DNA of 64,000 nt from Trichopria drosophilae (GCA_030407085.1 CM059582.1:212887501-212951500), one strand, 5' to 3'; shown: positions 35,724 through 48,231, counted from the stretch's first letter. Numbers and translations are program-made. The notes: generated by a model from the sequence alone, not told the origin.

Positions 35724-35783
35724 GTGCGTGTGCGTGTGCGTGTGCGTGTGCGTGTGCGTGTGCGTGTGCGTGTGCGTGTGTGT
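35724..35783. repeat. (GTGTGC)n microsatellite
   Basis: About ten consecutive GTGTGC hexamers in the centre of the palindrome. Confidence 0.95.
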
Positions 35784-35847
35784 GGGTGTCCCCAGACAGT
35801 TAAGGCAAGATGGGTATACTAAGATTTTGATGAAATTATGTATCTTA

Positions 35848-36100
35848 CTAAAGCTTATGCTCAAAGTGATTGCCATGAACTTCTTGGCAATATCCCAAGC
35901 GATTATAAAAAGTCGATACGACTTTTTTAATCATATCTGGTTCTATAGCCGCGATCTCATCCCGTATTCGTTGTTTTACTTCCTCAATATTCACCGGTTT
36001 CGTTCGATACACTCTATCTTTGAGATAACCCCATAGAAAATAGTCAAGGGGCGTAAGATCCGGAGATCTTGGTGGCCATTCTATTACACCCCTTCGTCCT
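35848..36100 (-). pseudogene. Mariner-like transposase, C-terminal fragment
   Basis: The minus frame encodes about 84 residues. It begins near GVIEWPPRSPDLTPLDYF and continues with LWGYLKDRVY, EEVKQRIRDEIAAIEPDMIKK and a C-terminal GNHFEHKL before TAG at 35850-35848. WPPRSPDLTPLD carries the third catalytic acidic position of this IS630/Tc1/mariner-type family. The N-terminal DNA-binding region and the first two Asp residues are missing. Confidence 0.82.
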
Positions 36101-36724
36101 TATTACGATATTCGACTATATTAAATATCCCGGAAAAAATCCTGAAACTTTTGTCTGAAACATTTTACCCGAAAATGACCTCTTGCTGAGTTAATCCGCT
36201 GTTCCGGGAGTTTTAAGTTTGGCCTTGACGTAAAATTTTGCGCTCTTTCCGAATCCGTGAAAAAAAATAGCAGTTTCCATTAAAAAAAAAACAAACTTGA
36301 CCTTGAAATAACCTTGAAGATTATGTTCAAGGTCAAATTCTGTGCTACCATTAAATAGCCCGGGAAAAATCCTTAAACTTTTGTCTGAAACAATTTCCAA
36401 AGAAATGCACACCCTCTGAGATATTTCGCCGTCACGGGAGTTTTAAGTTTCACCTTGAAATGACCTTGCCGAAAAAAACGGCCATAGCATATTCGGACGT
36501 AAAATTTTGTGCTCTTTCCGAATCCGTGAAAAAAAATAGGGGTTCCCATTTAAAAAAATTAACTTGACCTTGAAATAACCTTCAAGGTCATGTTCAAGGT
36601 CAAATTCAATATCGCCATTAAATAGCCAGGGAAAAATCCTTAAACTTTTGTCTAAAACATTTTCCCCGAAAATGCACTCCCGCTGAGATATTTTGATGTT
36701 CCGGGACTTTTGGATCACCCTGTA

Positions 36725-37316
36725 TGTAAAAATTGCTGCTGACAATAACGCTACTTTTTTTTTAAACAATGATTTTCTTTCCCATATCACTGCCCTGGCG
36801 CTTACGTTTTCCGGCATAAAAGCGACGATTCAAATCGTTCCCCTCAATTTTGCCATAAGATTGAAATGTTATCTGATTCGATAAAGCCTCCGGAATGGTA
36901 TATGTAAAAATTGCTGCTGACAATAACGCTACTTTTTTTTAAACAATGATTTTCTTCCCATATCAGTGCCCTGGCACTTACATTTTCCGGCATAAAAGCG
37001 ACCGATTCAAATCGTTCCCCTCAATTTGACCGGAAGATTGAAATGTTATCAGATTCGAGAAAGCCTCCGGAATGATATATGTAAAAATTGCTGCTGACAA
37101 TAACGCTACTTTTTTTTTAAACAATGATTTTCTTTCCCATATCAGTGCCCTGGCACTTACGTTTTCCGGCATAAAATCGACCGATTCAAATCGTTCCCTT
37201 CAATTTGGCCGAATGATTGAAATGTTATCAGGTTCCAGAAACCCTCCGGAATTATATATGTAAAAATTGCCGCTGACAATAACGCTATTTTTTTATTTAT
37301 TAAAAATTACTTTCTG
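36725..37316. repeat. 178-bp tandem satellite, about 3.3 units
   Basis: 'tgtaaaaattgctgctgaca' begins units at about 36725, 36903, 37080 and 37259. Each unit includes 'gccctggc', 'ttccggcataaaa' and 'gattgaaatgttatc'. The minus ORFs MPENVSARA... recur because of the repeat. Confidence 0.85.
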
Positions 37317-38297
37317 CCGATGACGAAGCTGTAGCATGATAAGTGACATTTGCTGGTCATGGTCTCTTTTTTTGTGTTGCGACTATTACTTTTAGCATTT
37401 TATTAGGCATAAATCGGGATATGTAGCTTGTATGGATTATATTTTTATTCTTACAACTTAGTGGGTTGCTATTTTATTATTAATTCATGCTTAACCCTTA
37501 CAAAGTATCTAGTAACTTTTTTTTGACAGGCGGAATACGAAATTTGAACCGATTCACTTGTGAATCGTTTCAAACTTCTGGGGTATTGTAATCATTGATG
37601 TAATGGAAACATCGATTTTGAGTAAAAGTGGGAAAAGTAGCTGTCCTTAGAAATGTAACATAAATGTAGGTTATGTTGCACCTCAGCTGCGCATATATAT
37701 ATATATTTTTTTTTATATACAATAGTCATAAAATAGTCATTAAAGAGCCACTGAAATAATACAAGCACTTTTTACGCTTAGAAAGTGTTTTGATATGTTT
37801 CTTATAAATAAAAAAAAAACAGAAAATTCATAAACTATCTAATACTACGTATTTCGTTCCCCATTTCTTCACTGAATAAAAATACAGCAACTTTGTCGTC
37901 AGAAAATGTTTATAAAAGTATTCTATTATAATTTATTAATACTAATGGACGATAAATTAATTTCTTAATTGAAAATAAAGTGAGTCAGAAGAGAAATAAT
38001 TCAAGTCATATTTGTATCAAATATGTACTATAAGGCAGTTTACAAATGTTCTCTTATTTATTTATTTATTAAGTCAAGAACATTGTAGTACAAAACTAAT
38101 GGAACAATGAAATGATACATCAAGTAACAGACATAGAAAATATGTAAGTTATTTCTCCGGCGAATATCATATTATGTTATTCGGATAATTTTTTAACAAG
38201 ATAATGAATTGTATTTCCGTACGTGACCTGTATGGAAATATCTTTGTGTTCCTGTGTGCGCCCCGCAAGCGACTTGTGGAAGAGAGCGGAGCGGGTA
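37317..38297. other. Spacer without a recognised gene
   Basis: AT-rich; a short GC-rich block at 38250-38297 continues at 40874 on the other side of the CACTA-like insertion. No gene is seen. Confidence 0.35.
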
Positions 38298-38520
38298 CAC
38301 TCAGAGAAGTTTGGTAATCGGGGACTTCATAATTTTTCAAATACTGTTGTTCAAATTAGAGTTGAGGTTTCTTAGTACGAAAAATGGTGTCTAAAAGTCT
38401 CACAATGATAACATAAGTCTTCAAGAATGTTTTGAACTCAGCCAATACCAACCTGCCATCGTTATACTTCTAATTTGGTGGGGGGACAGTTCAATGTTGC
38501 GTTGAACGTTTAAGGTTCCA

Positions 38521-38544
38521 ACGATGGGCGCCTCACACGCCCAT
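38521..38544. repeat. Conserved subterminal hairpin, with copies at 38791 and 40601
   Basis: GATGGGCG...CGCCCATC forms a perfect 8-bp stem with a short loop here. The 38791-38813 copy has one changed end, and 40601-40624 has a longer stem (GATGGGCGTCT). All three lie at matching places in the subterminal units, which suggests a binding site for the transposase. Confidence 0.6.
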
Positions 38545-39049
38545 CCTTGAATCTGCGACGCCGTTGTGCACTGAGAGAGGTTTGGTAATCGGGGACTTAA
38601 AATTTTTGAAATTCTATTGTTCAAATTAAAGTTGAGGTATCTTAATACGAAAAATGAAGTTTAAAAGTCTCATAATGGTAACGTACGTCTTAAATAATGT
38701 TTTGAACTCAACCAATACCAACTTGTAATCGTGACACTTCTAATTTGGTGGAGAAGCAGTTCAATGTACGTTAAACTCTTAAAGGTCCAACGATGGGCGC
38801 CTCACTCGCCCATTGAACCCGCGGCACAGCCACGCTGTGTGCCGTCGGAAGCACAGATGTCGTTTCTGCATTTTGGACGGATCGACATATTCTTAAAAGA
38901 ACTATATAATGTCCGAAATTACTATGTAAATCAATAGTAATTCATAATAGAATATTTGAACTATCCGTTACCATTAACTTTCATAGTTAATTTAAAGATT
39001 ACACAGTAATTTTCCGTACAGATTTGTCGAATATCCTAAAATGGCAGAA

Positions 39050-39180
39050 ATGCTTTTTTTTATATTATATTATATTATAATATAAAAAAAATAATAATAT
39101 ATAATATAATAATAAATATATATAATATAAATAAAAATAAATAAATAAATATATAATAATATAAAAAAAAGATATAATAT
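39050..39180. repeat. A/T-only low-complexity tract
   Basis: About 130 bp of TA, TAA and A-run repeats with no G or C apart from the edges. Confidence 0.9.
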
Positions 39181-39566
39181 AAAATTTCTCTAAAAGTCTT
39201 CAATACACTGAATTTCACCGTAAAAAATCAGATTTGAGCCACTCTCCTGAAAGTCACACTCATTTTATACTAAAGTGAAATTTCGCTTCTTACTAAATCC
39301 TATAATGAAAATAATACAATACTTTAGTGAAAACATCAATAGACTATATAATGCATTTTTATCAATTGTTGTTGCTGCTTCTCATTGTTAAAAAATGTTT
39401 TAACCCTTAGCGTCACGGTTGTGACTCATGTTTACTGCCTGGATTTCTTTGAATTTTAATTATTTACGTCTAAGTTGACGTTTTCTGATCGGTCTTTTTG
39501 CTATTTTCTGTTATAGTAATACTTAAAGAACATATTCATATGACTAAAAATACATAATTGTTTATT

Positions 39567-40223
39567 CATGGTGGCTGCTATCCGGGGAAACCGGGAAAAC
39601 CGGGAAAAGTCAGGGAATTTCATGAACTAGTCAGGGAATCAGGGAAAAGTCAGGGAATTTCAAAATTGGTCAGGGAAAATTATTGCTGGGTCGCTGAAAA
39701 AAACGAAATACCTAAAAAACTCAATATTTTTTACTAAAAAACTAAATAATAAATTCTATTTTAATTACATTGAATTAGTGATAGTCTTTTGTTGACATTC
39801 ATTTCTCGAGCGTTGTTTCTTGTCTGTGTATCGACATGCACGAGAGTCATTCGTTTGTCTCGCGGATTCGCAGTCACCTCTAATTGTTTATACCTGAGAG
39901 ATCGAGAAATTCAGCGGCTTATTGGTTGCATCAGTTGAGACATTGGAAGTTTCGAACATTTTATAAAAATGTTATATTGTTTTATATTTTATATTAAGCT
40001 TAAGAAATCCAAAGATTGTTACCAAAGATCTAACATTTGTAAACTAAAATTACAAAATATATTTTTAAATATAGTTTATTCGTTGTTCATTGAGAAGTAT
40101 GTCAAATACCGTTCCCGCTTTTATTTTTTAAATCATTACTATTCATTTATTAATAGCAATCATTAAAATATAAGTCAAGGAAAAGTCAGGGAATTTTTTT
40201 CTTGGAAAAAAGCGACCACCATG
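39567..40223. mobile_element. 657-bp element nested in the CACTA-like element, 5-bp duplication TTATT
   Basis: CATGGTGGCTGC at the left and GCGACCACCATG at the right are near-perfect inverted ends. They are flanked by TTATT at 39562-39566 and 40224-40228. Subterminal 'gtcagggaa' motifs are repeated on both sides. No ORF of interest. Confidence 0.65.
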
Positions 40224-40873
40224 TTATTGTTCTCGTTATATAAATAAACACAGAAAAATAATTACTTGAAATTTGGATTGTATAATTTTTTGTTGCGAGA
40301 TGTAATAAGACGTGAATTTTTATGAAAATGTATTTGATGAATTTCGTAAAGCTGACATTGGATTCGTAATCAACAAAATCGAAAACCCCCGAGCATCGAG
40401 TTTCAAATTCAGTGAAAAGAAAAATGCGTGACTCAAAGTGTTGAACAATTTTTTCTACTTCTAGAGGTTATAAAGATAATCTTATAATTTTTGTGGATGT
40501 TTTAATTTTTTGTGCAAGTAGCCAAGTATTATTAAATAGTATTATTGAAAAAATGCGATGCGAGACTCAGCGCCACGAATGGTGAAATTGGGACTTCTAC
40601 CGATGGGCGTCTGAGACGCCCATCATTGGAGCGTCACGCATCAAACTATAGAGCTCTAAGCGTTCAATGAAACGTTGAACTGTTTCACGACTAGATTGGA
40701 CATGTACCAATACACTTTTAGAGGTGTCATAATACAGACTGTTATTGATGTTCTGTGGTAAAAATTTAGTGCTAGGGAATCTCACTTTTTGACTTCATAA
40801 AGTTCAATGCAATGGGACTAGGGATATTCGAAAAACCGTTGAAGTTTCCAATTGCCAAACTTCTCTCAGTGTA

Positions 40874-41275
40874 ACTCCGTCCGCAAGGAAGAGGGAGGGG
40901 TCGAAGTGCCTGAACTCGAAGAGGAGCAATGCTTTTGAAATATCCGCTGCTCTTAGCAAGTTTTGAGAATTGACGACCTCACGGACCCGATCGTTCGGCC
41001 GCTCTGTGCCGACTATTGCCTGATCGTGAAACGACTCGAGATACCCACCGTACTGGGGAGCTAGGGTGCGGTGTCAATCCCCTACCGGCGGGTTCCACAC
41101 GGGGGAGCGCTACGGCGCGATTGGGCTCTTTCGCGGTGACGTACTCCTCGGGGTGTCTTCGTACGTGGCTACGAATGCCAAGACGTGTAGAAATACGTCC
41201 TTTAGGTTCAGGATCATTTGTTTATTTTGGATTACAGCTTGCATTACAGTCTCAATTATAACATGCTGATTTATC
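40874..41275. other. GC-rich block of unknown origin
   Basis: A CpG-rich stretch that continues the 38250-38297 sequence interrupted by the CACTA-like insertion. Overlapping short ORFs have no motif. It may be an LTR remnant; no terminal structure or target duplication was found. Confidence 0.35.
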
Positions 41276-42713
41276 AGAAATAGAAAGTAATATCGTTATT
41301 GATATTAATATTGACGGTATCCCATTATCCAAAAGTTCTAAAAGTGAGTTATTGCCTATATTAGGTAGAATTGTTGACAGGCGATTTACTTCTCCATTCA
41401 TAATAGCTGCATGTCATGGTGCAACGAAACCATCAAGTGTATCTGAATTCCTGCTACAATTTATCGTATAATTCCATGAATTAAGTACTGTTGGTTTCCA
41501 TTTCGAAAATCGACATTTTGTCGTTGAATTTGGAGCTCTCTTAGCAGATACCGTTGCACGAAATTGGATCTTAACAGTCCCTACTCATAATGCACATTAT
41601 GGATGTGCAAAGTGTATTCAAACTGGTATTTATTTCAATCGTCGAATGACTTTTCCTGACTGTCAAGCTCCACTTCGAACTGATGAAAATATCAGGGAAA
41701 GCTTACCCAATAAATATCGAACCGAGATCTGCCCATTAGAAGGTCTTGGTATTGGAATGGTTACTCAAGTATCACTGGATTATATGCATTTAATCTTATT
41801 GGGTGTGATGAAAAAACTTTTAATTGCATGGTTTAAACAAAGTTATCAGTCACAAGGTGCAAGAGAAATTATTAATAATTTCAGTGACATTTATATTTCT
41901 TTGTCTCCTTATGTACCCTCAAAGTTCGTACGAAAACCACGAAGCTTCGATGAACTGTTGCGATGGAAACCCACGGAATTTCGGCTTTTCCTTTTATATT
42001 TAGGCCCTGTTATTTTGCTCGATTATCTGCCAGTGGATAGATATCAGCACTTTTTAGAACTTCACATAGCAATTAGGATACTGTCTGATCCTGATGAATT
42101 CTATCGTAATAACGAATATGCAAATTATGTATTGCTCTGTTTCATTGAGTCTATGAAAAATATCTATGAAGATGATAGTATCATCTTCAATGTTCATAAT
42201 TTGTGCCACATTGCAGCATGTGCACTGCGATTCGGTCCATTAGACAATTTTAGTGTATTTTGCTTCGAAAAATTTTTGCAGACTTTGAAGCAATGCATTC
42301 GTAAAGGATCAAATCCTTTAGTGCAAATTGTAAAAAGAATCCAGGAGAAACAAACTTTTGATTCAGCTTCAGTATAAAAAAAGGATGCGATACGTGAAAA
42401 TCTTCCTGCTGACTTCCACGCTGCCCATACTGCTACACAATTTCCCTATTTTAAATTAACATGTCATGTTGGGAATAATTGTTGTTATTTAGCTGACGGC
42501 AGCATTGTGATGATTGAACAAATATGCTACTATGAAAATGAACCAGTTATACTTGGAAGGAAATTTAAAGATCTGTCAGATGCTCCATTTTACCCTTGTG
42601 ACCCGAAACTTTTTAACATTTTCATTGGTACAAAATTATCTGAAATGGACATTTGGTCTATTGATAATATAACCAACAAAGGTTTTCTTGTTCCACTTAA
42701 TTCCTTACATTAA
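41276..42713 (+). pseudogene. CACTA-like (EnSpm, tnp2-type) transposase, broken
   Basis: One frame runs from about 41276 to 42713 with TAA stops at 41469-41471 and 42375-42377, the same frame resuming after each. N-terminally, IDINIDGIPLSKSSKSELLP is the animal EnSpm-type block with conserved Asp. Then come PFIIAACHGATKPSSVSEFL, CAKCIQTG, VSLDYMHLILLGVMKKLL (tnp2-like Asp-x-MH motif), RWKPTEFRLFLLYLGPVIL, and FNVHNLCHI ... FGPLDNFSVFCFE. The C-terminal part (LGRKFKD, YPCDPKLFNIF) also matches the family. About 470 codons survive. The 5' end is lost against the GC-rich block. Confidence 0.8.
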
Positions 42714-43319
42714 ATTTTCCCTATTCTTCATTCCAATTATATGTAGTATTTTGAAATGTATTTATTTAATTTTTAATTTATTAATTTTGTAAATATTTTC
42801 ACTTTTACTTTTAATTTACATTTACTTAATGGCTCAAGTGTTCCCTTTCCGTCGTGTATTCATGGCTATGTTATACAACGCGTTATATTTCTGAACTGAG
42901 CATTTCACAAAAATTGGGAATATAAAATGAAGGTTTGTAAAATAGACTGAATATAAGATTTTTCTTTTATGATTATATTTGAATTTTTACAAGTTTACAA
43001 TTTCATTTTTAAAGGACCCCGCACAAAACCACGTTAAATTGGCTCTCGGTGAAACTTCCTGAAATTGAAATATATTGTAGATCATTAAATTCGAAACAGA
43101 TTTTTCCTTTACAAAAATGGCTAAAAATGTATCATTTATTTGCAATACGCATTGCAATGTGCGATTTGTATAACGAGGCGTCCATAACCTTCGACGTCAA
43201 ATTCCAGGGGCTGAGAACGTGTTCGACAACCTATTAAATCGTAAAAATAAAAATTAATTCCACTGATAACAAAATAGTACTTTATTCGGAAATATAGACG
43301 GGCACTTTTTTAACTTTCA
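42714..43319. other. 3' flank of the CACTA-like transposase
   Basis: AT-rich. CTCTCGGTG at 43043-43051 resembles the end CTCTCAGTG of the neighbouring CACTA-like element and may be the right terminus. Otherwise nothing is seen. Confidence 0.3.
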
Positions 43320-43354
43320 TGATTCAAAAATATTTTAAAAGGAACCCTAGAGGA

Positions 43355-43585
43355 AATAAAAATTGTACAAAAACGTGTGGAAACGTAGGGAAACGTACAA
43401 GAACATACGTTTTTATTGGATTTCAGACATTTTGTACACTTTTGTACGTTTCCCTACGTTTATTTACATGCGTTTTCTTACGTTGCTGTACATTTTCGTA
43501 TGTTTTTATACGTTTTCGTACTTCCCTGTATATTTTCATACGTTTTTGTACAGAAAAGTGCAGAAACGTACATAACGTGAGAACG
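43355..43585. repeat. Degenerate TACGTTTTTGTA-type repeat with internal dyad symmetry
   Basis: 'acgtttttgta', 'acgtttccctacg' and their reverse complements recur about every 20-25 bp. The left third (aaacgtagggaaacgtac) is complementary to the middle (gtacgtttccctacgttt), so it could fold into a long imperfect hairpin. Confidence 0.65.
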
Positions 43586-44480
43586 TAAGACAAAAACAAT
43601 TATATGTATAGACACATTATTTCTAAATGGCGCAGAAAGATTAAACAAGTTTCCAGAGAGCGGGTGCGTAGAAGATACCTATGGAACAATGCACAGTTAC
43701 TCTGTGCAGGAATGATTCATTGACTCCAATTTTTCTACAAGCTCTTTGAAGCCCACCTAAAAGTCACAAAAACGTATCAGAATGCGACGCGACTACTGTA
43801 ATCGTTCTCCTCATCAGCAGCCAATATTAAAAGTATTTTTTAAATGTTTTTAATTCATTTTCTTCACTCATTTTGACAAAAATATTATTAAAAATATTAC
43901 GAATATTATTTTAATATTTATTCATTCAAAAAAAGATTGTTAGAAAAACAGCTCGTTTAACTGAAAGGCTAGTAATTACAGGACATTTTAATCATCACAA
44001 TGTATTTAAAAGATATACACGAACATATTTGAATTTTATTAGACCGGCAAAATGACGCGAAACTGAAAAAATCGTATTTATATTAGGCATCGGATGATTA
44101 TTTTTAAAATGTTTAAGAATAATACAATACGTTCTTTTCATAAATATGAATTAATAGGCATCCACGAACACTCAGACTTCACTAGACTGACAATAAAAAA
44201 AAAACATAACGAATCGGTATTCTGCATTGCAGGTGCCCTATGCTTTAAGAAAATGGATAATAATTTGAAGAAAAATATAGTAATCGTAGAATATTTTTTT
44301 TCACAATAATATTTAACAACTCTCCAAGAATATACGTAGATTTTGTCACAATGACATAATGCGGAGAGGTTGCCGGATGAAGGATTTTTATAATATATTC
44401 ATCCCTTAAGAAAGCAGCACATTTAAAATAACGTTCAGTAATACAGGTTCATAATAGTAATATACGAATAACAGATAAGA
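43586..44480. other. AT-rich spacer, nothing recognised
   Basis: Short ORFs only; no motif, splice pattern or repeat I can support. Confidence 0.3.
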
Positions 44481-44489
44481 AATAAGAAA

Positions 44490-45070
44490 TGCTTCGAATT
44501 TTGCATTGCTCGCTGAAAACGGGGATCAAATCTTCTGTGTTCAGGATTGCTTGAGATATTTATTAGATTTTTCATCTAAGGATACATAAAAGCCAGGCAC
44601 TTTGAGAATCGTTATGCGGATTTGAAATTTTCCATTTCACGTAGCTGAAGGTGGTTTCTGTCCCATGTTCGAAACTGCTTCTAATATGCATTAGTTTTCT
44701 TAAATAAATTATCTATTGTGATGTTTTTCAATAGCACGCTTCTAGAGACCCATAATATGGAGTTTGAATTTAGCATTGCTTTAAGTAAATAAATGCTTCT
44801 AATATTCATTAAATTTTCAAATAAATAATTTACTCTAATATTTTTAAATAGCATGCGTCTAGAGGCTCATTATTTGGATTTTGAATTTTGTATTTCCCGA
44901 AGTAAATAAGGATTTAATCTCTCGTGGTCGGGATTCCTTGTAATATTCATTAGTTTTTTCACAAAAATAATCGACTATGATATTTCTCGATGCTAACCCC
45001 TAGAGACTCAGTATGTGTATTTTGAATTTTGTATTGCTCGATGTAAATGAGGATTTAATATAGCCCAGAA
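44490..45070. repeat. Diverged tandem repeat, about four ~145-bp units
   Basis: 'attcattagttttttcac'-, 'ctctagagactca'- and 'ttttgaattttgtattgctcg'-like blocks recur in the same order, with substitutions and small indels. Confidence 0.65.
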
Positions 45071-45504
45071 GTTTCAAAGGTTAGAAAGTTAAACGGTTCC
45101 GTCGGCCTGTCAAAAAAGTCCCTAGATAAGCTGTTCGAGAAAGACTGAAAATGCAACAGTAAACATGAATTCACGCGGCAAATTATAATGAATAAACGCC
45201 TCGAAAGCTAAAATATACACAAAAAAACAACGCCGGGTAAAGAATTCGACAAAACGCGTGTCAACATAGCCTAAAATTACATTACACCTCATTTCTGCGA
45301 AGCGGGGTAGATTAACAATTATTACATAGACGGTCGGAAAAAGAACAACATTAGAATATATCACAGACATGAAATTAATGCTCATTGAGAAAAACACCAG
45401 CTGATTATAATAAGAAAACCTGAAAATAAAATCTATAAATTCGGGGTTTAAAGTACCCACCATATATAAAGAAAATTATACATCATACCCACAAAATATT
45501 GAGC

Positions 45505-45800
45505 CAGATATGTTCCAAATAAACCGAGAAATAATATGAACCACCGTTTTCCCGATAATTTTTAACGCGCATGCGCTCACGGTAAAATTTCGTTTTCAGC
45601 ATTTTTCCGTTTATACAGAAAATGCTACTTTGTTCCCGGCAAATATAGCGTCGAATATGTTCCAAATAAACCGAGAAATAATATGAACCACCGTTTTCCC
45701 GATAATTTTTAACGCGCATGCGCTCACTGTATTCCCGGCCAATATAGCATCAAATGAGTTGCTGTTAAGACGAAAAATGATATTAAGCTTCATTTCGTCG
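45505..45800. repeat. Tandem repeat with ~147-bp period, two units
   Basis: 'tgttccaaataaaccgagaa', followed by 'ataatatgaaccaccgtttt' and 'aacgcgcatgcgctcac', is repeated almost identically at 45511 and 45658. A partial third unit lies after 45730. It makes the minus ORFs internally repetitive. Confidence 0.85.
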
Positions 45801-46185
45801 TTTATTTGTAACGCGCGAGCGCTCATGGTTGTATTTACGTTTTCTGTGTAGTAGTGTAAAGAGAACGCTGTGTTATGTCCGACTAATTTTGTATTCTATG
45901 AGTCGCAATTAGTAAAGGAATCAGTATCAAACTTCCTTTTTCCCGTTTATTATTATTTTTGTTATTACCTCTTTGGTGGTTGTTTTTCCCCCAATATATC
46001 TCATGTTGTACCAAATACTGTAATATTATTTATACGAATTACGACTTTATCCATAAGCAACACCACACTCTTTTCGCATATTTGAAATGCGCAAGTGCGC
46101 ACGGTCCATTATTTGATTTTTGCATTATTTGTAATTATTTGCGGCCTATTCTGCACCCGGTTAACGTAATTAATCCAAAGAGGAA

Positions 46186-46743
46186 CACGGTGAACTTGGA
46201 CGAAGTTCAACCCCGGTAATGTACATCGCCGTTTTCTTTTGGAATAACTTTTGGGAGGTCTGCTGATTATTTTAAGACCAAAATGAAAGAAATCGACGGT
46301 GAGAAACTGAAATCATATTGGTTTTTTAATTTTTTTAAATGATTTTAACTTTTTATCTTAGAAATTTGATTTACAATAATCACACAATAAATTAATTATA
46401 AAATTTACATCATGTGAAGACTATTATATTCACAAACAGCTCGAAGTAGTCGGGTCTATGATTTCAGTTTCTCACCGCCGATTATTATCATTTTGGTCTT
46501 AAAATAATCAACCTACCTCCCCAAAGTAATTCCAAAAGAAAACGGCGATGCAGATTAACTTTTGGGTTGAATTAAATTAAAAAAACGCTAAAAAAATGGC
46601 AAAATCACGATAATTTCAGTTTTTCACCCCCAATTATTTTCATTTTAGGCTTAAAATAATCAGTCTACCACCCCAAAGTAATTCCAAAAGAAAATGGCGA
46701 TGTACATTAACTTTTGGGTTGAACTTCGTCCAAGCTCACCGTG
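46186..46743. mobile_element. Palindromic element, about 0.56 kb
   Basis: 'acggtgaacttggacgaagt' at the left end matches the reverse complement of 'cttcgtccaagctcaccgtg' at the right end. The inner block 'ccaaagtaattccaaaagaa' occurs twice in one orientation and once in the other, so one arm unit was duplicated. Confidence 0.75.
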
Positions 46744-47378
46744 GCAACAGTTCACTCGATTTCCCGTGAATTTGCCGATTGTCATTTTTCTTTATTTTTC
46801 ACGTATTTTTCTGTACGGCGTAGTACGTTTGAAAAAAGGTTATCCTGTGGAGTTATAAATTTGTTAATTAATAATTGGCTAGTGAGGAATTTGTGTTCCC
46901 TTATTTCCTTGTCGCACACATTTTCTTGCCATGGTTGTTTTCCACATTGATCGTTTCGCCCGTTCAATTGCGGAGAGCGTTTCGTCGGTTTCGGATATTG
47001 CGTCAATTGATTTCACCACATTTGATAAAGGATCGATCTGTTGGAAAGTAGGTATTTAATTTATAACCGTTCAGTTCGGACGGAACGCGAACTCTGGTAT
47101 ACACTTAAGGACCAACAAGAAAAGGAAAACAGAATTCACTTAAAACATTATCGATTTTTGAAAGTAGGTAATTTTAATATTAATTGATAATCTTTACATT
47201 TAAAAGAACACGCGATCCCGGGGTCGACCGCACGATACGTGGGGAAAGAAAATGGGGAATTGTAATCACACAAAAAAAATCTAATTAAATTTATACGAAA
47301 ACGCGCACTGTGCACAGTACCTGGATCGCTGTTGAAAATGTTAATTTTTGGGGTAATTTGGAAACGCCCGATGGCCTC
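46744..47378. other. Spacer without a recognised gene
   Basis: Two overlapping ORFs of about 70 codons on opposite strands show no motif. No repeat is seen. Confidence 0.3.
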
Positions 47379-47467
47379 TTAACCCCCCTGTGCGCCAGGA
47401 CGAGTATACTCGTCCAAACTACATTGTTCCCTTATGGTGAAAAAAAACTGGTGCACAGGAGGGTTAA
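47379..47467. mobile_element. 89-bp piggyBac-like mini element (TTAA ends)
   Basis: The ends are TTAACCCCCCTGTGCGCCAG and the inverted CTGGTGCACAGGAGGGTTAA. TTAA at both termini is the piggyBac-type target duplication. An internal perfect palindrome GGACGAGTATACTCGTCC follows the left end. Confidence 0.7.
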
Positions 47468-48231
47468 CAATATCAAAAAGAAAGACTTAAGTTCGCTCGC
47501 ACGCTACGGTAATGGTCGCTGTCCAAGAGAAGAATGTCCAAAATGGCAGCTTCTTCTTTAATTTTTGGTCATGTCCGGAAGCTCTGCGCCACCTTGCGTG
47601 AACCGGGAAACATATGCAAAACAAAGGGGGACCAATTACCAAATATTAATAAAAAAGGTCAACTTTATGACAGCCTAGGGACGGTAACGGAACATTCCCA
47701 AGGTTGGCAGCACTGGATGGTCTGTGTTCATTGCTCCGTTCGTATTCGGGGGGGGGGGGGAGGGAGGCGCTACAAGGTACCTCTAAGGGTATTACAGGGA
47801 AGGGAGTACCAATCAGGTTCTCTCCCGGTTATAACTAACCTTACTCTCTCCATATTGCGCGTGTGCGAGCGACTATCATCGCAGAGTTTGCATTTCCATG
47901 TTCACCACGTTGCGTATGCGTGCGACAAGGGTCGGCGATGCCATACACAAGTCGTGGGACAGGGATGCATGATACGCATGGAGAGAGGCAATACTGCTAC
48001 TGACTGGCCGGAACGGCTGAATGCTGCGCGTCAGAGATGCACACGAGTCAGTATAACTATGGCGACGATGTTGACATATTATAATACGTCAAATGTACGT
48101 ATCGCGATTGTGCGATTTTCGCGAGTCTTAGTTTCAAATGCCGAGTGCGCGACGATGTCGTGTTTACGTCAGGTTCACGTGAACACAAACACGGACGCGA
48201 CCAGTGGAAACTCCTGGGGAACGACCTCTCG

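Larger units (their letters stand above)
34824..36722. mobile_element. Mariner-type palindromic element, 1.9 kb, TA target
   Basis: CAGGGTGATCCAAAAGTCCC at 34824 and its exact reverse complement ending at 36722 are flanked by TA (34822-34823 and 36723-36724). The arms pair for about 500 bp and contain tandem 'gaccttgaaggttatttcaa' blocks, repeated two to three times per arm. The centre holds a transposase tail and a hexamer microsatellite, so it looks like a rearranged relative of a Tc1/mariner-type element. Confidence 0.82.
38298..40871. mobile_element. Non-autonomous CACTA-like element, 2.6 kb
   Basis: The termini are CACTCAGAGAAGTTTGGTAAT at the left and the reverse complement of ATTGCCAAACTTCTCTCAGTG at the right. 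They are flanked by TA (38296-38297 and 40872-40873; GTA if one more base is shared). The left end is a tandem pair of ~271-bp units (second terminus-like CACTGAGAGAGGTTTGG at 38569). The CACT start, 2-3 bp duplication and subterminal repeats fit EnSpm/CACTA. No transposase lies inside. Confidence 0.6.

Noticed and set aside
35587..36036. 149-codon plus ORF containing a VCVCVC run
   Set aside because: It is the GTGTGC microsatellite read in frame, plus the antisense of the mariner transposase tail.
45483..45826. Minus ORFs with a repeated RVKNYRENGGSYYFSVYLEHI segment
   Set aside because: The repetition comes from the 147-bp tandem DNA repeat; flanks repeat equally and no start or domain is supported.
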